Notes under the pieces: generated by a model | The model's input: the letters and a program-made list of their open reading frames with translations, nothing else | What the model was told of the DNA's origin: nothing | Databases searched by the model: none | Assembly (NCBI RefSeq): GCF_019145475.1 | Contig: NZ_JAHTKI010000008.1 | Location: 62,001 to 126,000 of the forward strand | Direction: 5' to 3' | From: Pseudomonas botevensis | Lineage (GTDB): Bacteria > Pseudomonadota > Gammaproteobacteria > Pseudomonadales > Pseudomonadaceae | DNA length: 64,000 bases | Part shown: positions 62,770 through 64,000 of the stretch, piece after piece | Layout of the letters: each line of letters begins with the position of its first letter | Numbering within the stretch: position 1 is the stretch's first letter | Program-made: the position numbers and the translations under genes

Positions 62770-63732
62770 TCACTGCTTGCTGGTTGCAGCACCATCATTT
62801 CGGATCGACAAGGCAATGCGTTCAGCGGTGCCGATCGGGATTTCACCGACCACGGTCACCATCATCTCGCCCTCAGGCGTTGTCAGGCGACGGGATACGG
62901 CGACGGTAGGGCCGAGCTGTGTGCGCGTGTCGGTGACGGTCGCGCCGTTCAACGGCTCGAGAAATACGGAGAAGCGCGCAAGGCCATCGTCATACAGCAG
63001 GCTGTTGACCTGCGTCTTGGTTTCCGGATCCTTGTGCGACGAGCTGCTGGTCAGTTCGAACCCCGGCGGCAGCCAGTCCGAACGCCAGACCTGAGCGGTT
63101 TTCACGGCGGAAGCCTTGTCGCTGTCGAGGTTGACAGGCTTGCAGTCGGAATTGGCTTGCAGGTCTTTGTCGGACGGAACTTCGTCGGTTTCCAGACGAG
63201 TGAACTGGAAGCGCTCCAGCAGTTGCCCCTTGTCGTTCAACAACAGCGACTTCAGCGGCAGACCGGTTTGCTTGTCCAGGTGCAGTTCAAAACCGTAGCG
63301 ATGTTGATCCCGGGGCGTCAGCGATACGATCACCGCTTCGCGCCCGGCCACGCGCGACTTGCCGACGACGGCAAGGTCATACCAGTTTTTCAGCTTTTGC
63401 GGATCGAGAGGACGAGCGGCAGAGTTGGGAGAATCCCCCAGCCCGGCAATCAGGGTACCGCTGACGCATTGGGTATGCCCGTCAACGCGCACGACTTCCT
63501 GAGCCGAACCGTCAAGCTGGAGCAATCGCTCGCGAACCTGACCATTCTGGACACGATGCCAGATGTTATGGGTGGAAAAGCTGCCGTTACGCTCGTAGAC
63601 GAAAGTACCGTTAAAGCTCTGCTGCTGTTCAGCCTGGCCCAGGCGGGTCAACCAGTCCTGGGCGTCATCGGCGTGGGCTGGAACAATGAACCAGCCGCTC
63701 AGCAGAAGCGAAAGTAAAGGTATGGAGCGCAT
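62770..63732 (-). CDS. mucB: Anti-sigma regulatory protein MucB (RseB)
   Basis: This 320-residue periplasmic protein has a signal peptide (about 1-21, AHADDAQDWL cleavage region). An RseB-type LolA-like N-terminal domain and a C-terminal domain (about 215-305) that contacts MucA follow. It shields MucA from the AlgW protease and responds to off-pathway lipid A. The start at 63732 has a near-consensus AAGGAGG overlapping the mucA stop, giving tight coupling. Confidence 0.95.
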   Translation of the reverse strand: MRSIPLLSLLLSGWFIVPAHADDAQDWLTRLGQAEQQQSFNGTFVYERNGSFSTHNIWHRVQNGQVRERLLQLDGSAQEVVRVDGHTQCVSGTLIAGLGDSPNSAARPLDPQKLKNWYDLAVVGKSRVAGREAVIVSLTPRDQHRYGFELHLDKQTGLPLKSLLLNDKGQLLERFQFTRLETDEVPSDKDLQANSDCKPVNLDSDKASAVKTAQVWRSDWLPPGFELTSSSSHKDPETKTQVNSLLYDDGLARFSVFLEPLNGATVTDTRTQLGPTVAVSRRLTTPEGEMMVTVVGEIPIGTAERIALSIRNDGAATSKQ

Positions 63733-63740
63733 GATCCTCC

Positions 63741-64000
63741 TTAACGGTTTTCCAGGCTTGCTGCACGTGCATAAGGCAAGGCGCTTTCAGTTCCTTTCAG
63801 CGCGGCCTGCTGAGCGTGCTGGCGCAGGTAGCCTGGCAGACGCTGATCGTGCCAGCCTGGCTGACCTTGCAATACGCCGTTGGCCATTGGGCCAGTAGCT
63901 TCCGAACCTTCACTATAGCCTGCCAGAACAGCCGGACCTTTAACCTGAGGAGTGGCCAGGGTTGGCTGATTGGATTGCTGGGCAAGTTCGACGCCGGCAA
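63741..64000 (-). CDS. mucA: Anti-sigma factor MucA, C-terminal part (partial)
   Basis: This is the periplasmic C-terminal segment of MucA (86 codons visible); the N-terminal AlgU-binding part and the membrane helix lie beyond the window edge. The end LPGYLRQHAQQAALKG and ESALPYARAASLENR match MucA of pseudomonads, and no frameshift is seen, so no mucoid-type truncation is present in this part. It stops 8 bp before mucB. Confidence 0.93.
   Translation of the reverse strand, partial: AGVELAQQSNQPTLATPQVKGPAVLAGYSEGSEATGPMANGVLQGQPGWHDQRLPGYLRQHAQQAALKGTESALPYARAASLENR

Noticed and set aside
1..64000. CRISPR array, prophage, or complete insertion sequence
   Set aside because: No regularly spaced direct repeats, no phage structural genes and no transposase were found. 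The repeats present are REP-type or terminators.

Overview
The window comes from a high-GC gammaproteobacterium, almost certainly a fluorescent Pseudomonas of the P. fluorescens complex. The evidence is the end of an alg/muc locus (mucA-mucB-mucD), the gene order dapA-bamC-MBL-purC and gcvR-bcp-perM-tusA, a DUF3077 gene with its usual leader, an HrpA/beta-ketoacyl synthase III/ECF sigma cluster, and many copies of the Pseudomonas REP motif (core GCGGGCnnGCCCGC followed by TCCCAC). Almost all of the window is ordinary chromosome. The small accessory patches are at about 12.9-13.7 kb, 17.1-17.8 kb and 51.5-53.1 kb.

Layout. 0-9 kb: the end of a porin, an ECF sigma/anti-sigma pair, a FabH-like synthase, hrpA and aceK. 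9-13.7 kb: a chemoreceptor, two convergent DMT exporters and a low-GC patch with a GNAT-like gene. 13.7-20 kb: lpxO, cysK, a DUF748 protein, a DUF4160/DUF2442 pair and a MoxR-ATPase/VWA pair. 20-24.9 kb: an MFS-pxpA-pxpB-pxpC 5-oxoproline operon with a divergent LysR gene. 25-34 kb: a three-gene operon with a class II glutamine amidotransferase, oligopeptidase B, a cNMP-domain protein, a spermidine-synthase-like protein, an HNH protein, a SpoU methyltransferase, a YgaP-like protein, a degenerate M61-like protein and YcgN. 34-43.3 kb: a nitroreductase, a hydroxyacid dehydrogenase, YcgL-rnd, eptA, a CynX-like MFS gene, two LysR genes and hpaF. 43.3-47.5 kb: a four-gene GT2/methyltransferase/GtrA/DUF6311 operon that probably modifies a surface glycan. 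47.8-53.2 kb: a YegP-like protein, ppk2, the DUF3300-DUF2950 pair, HicAB, a structured leader with a DUF3077 gene, and tRNA-Ser(CGA). 53.2-64 kb: housekeeping genes purC, an MBL hydrolase, bamC, dapA, gcvR, bcp, perM, tusA, an M48 protease, mucD, mucB and the end of mucA.

Envelope homeostasis is the clearest shared theme. MucA/MucB/MucD control AlgU, BamC and the M48 protease serve outer-membrane assembly, and LpxO and EptA modify lipid A. No CRISPR array, complete insertion sequence or prophage was seen. The best leads for something new are the DUF4160/DUF2442-HTH pair, the RNA-like leader of the DUF3077 gene inside a segment flanked by near-identical terminators, the M61-like protein lacking its zinc-binding HExxH, and the two palindromes ahead of the chemoreceptor.
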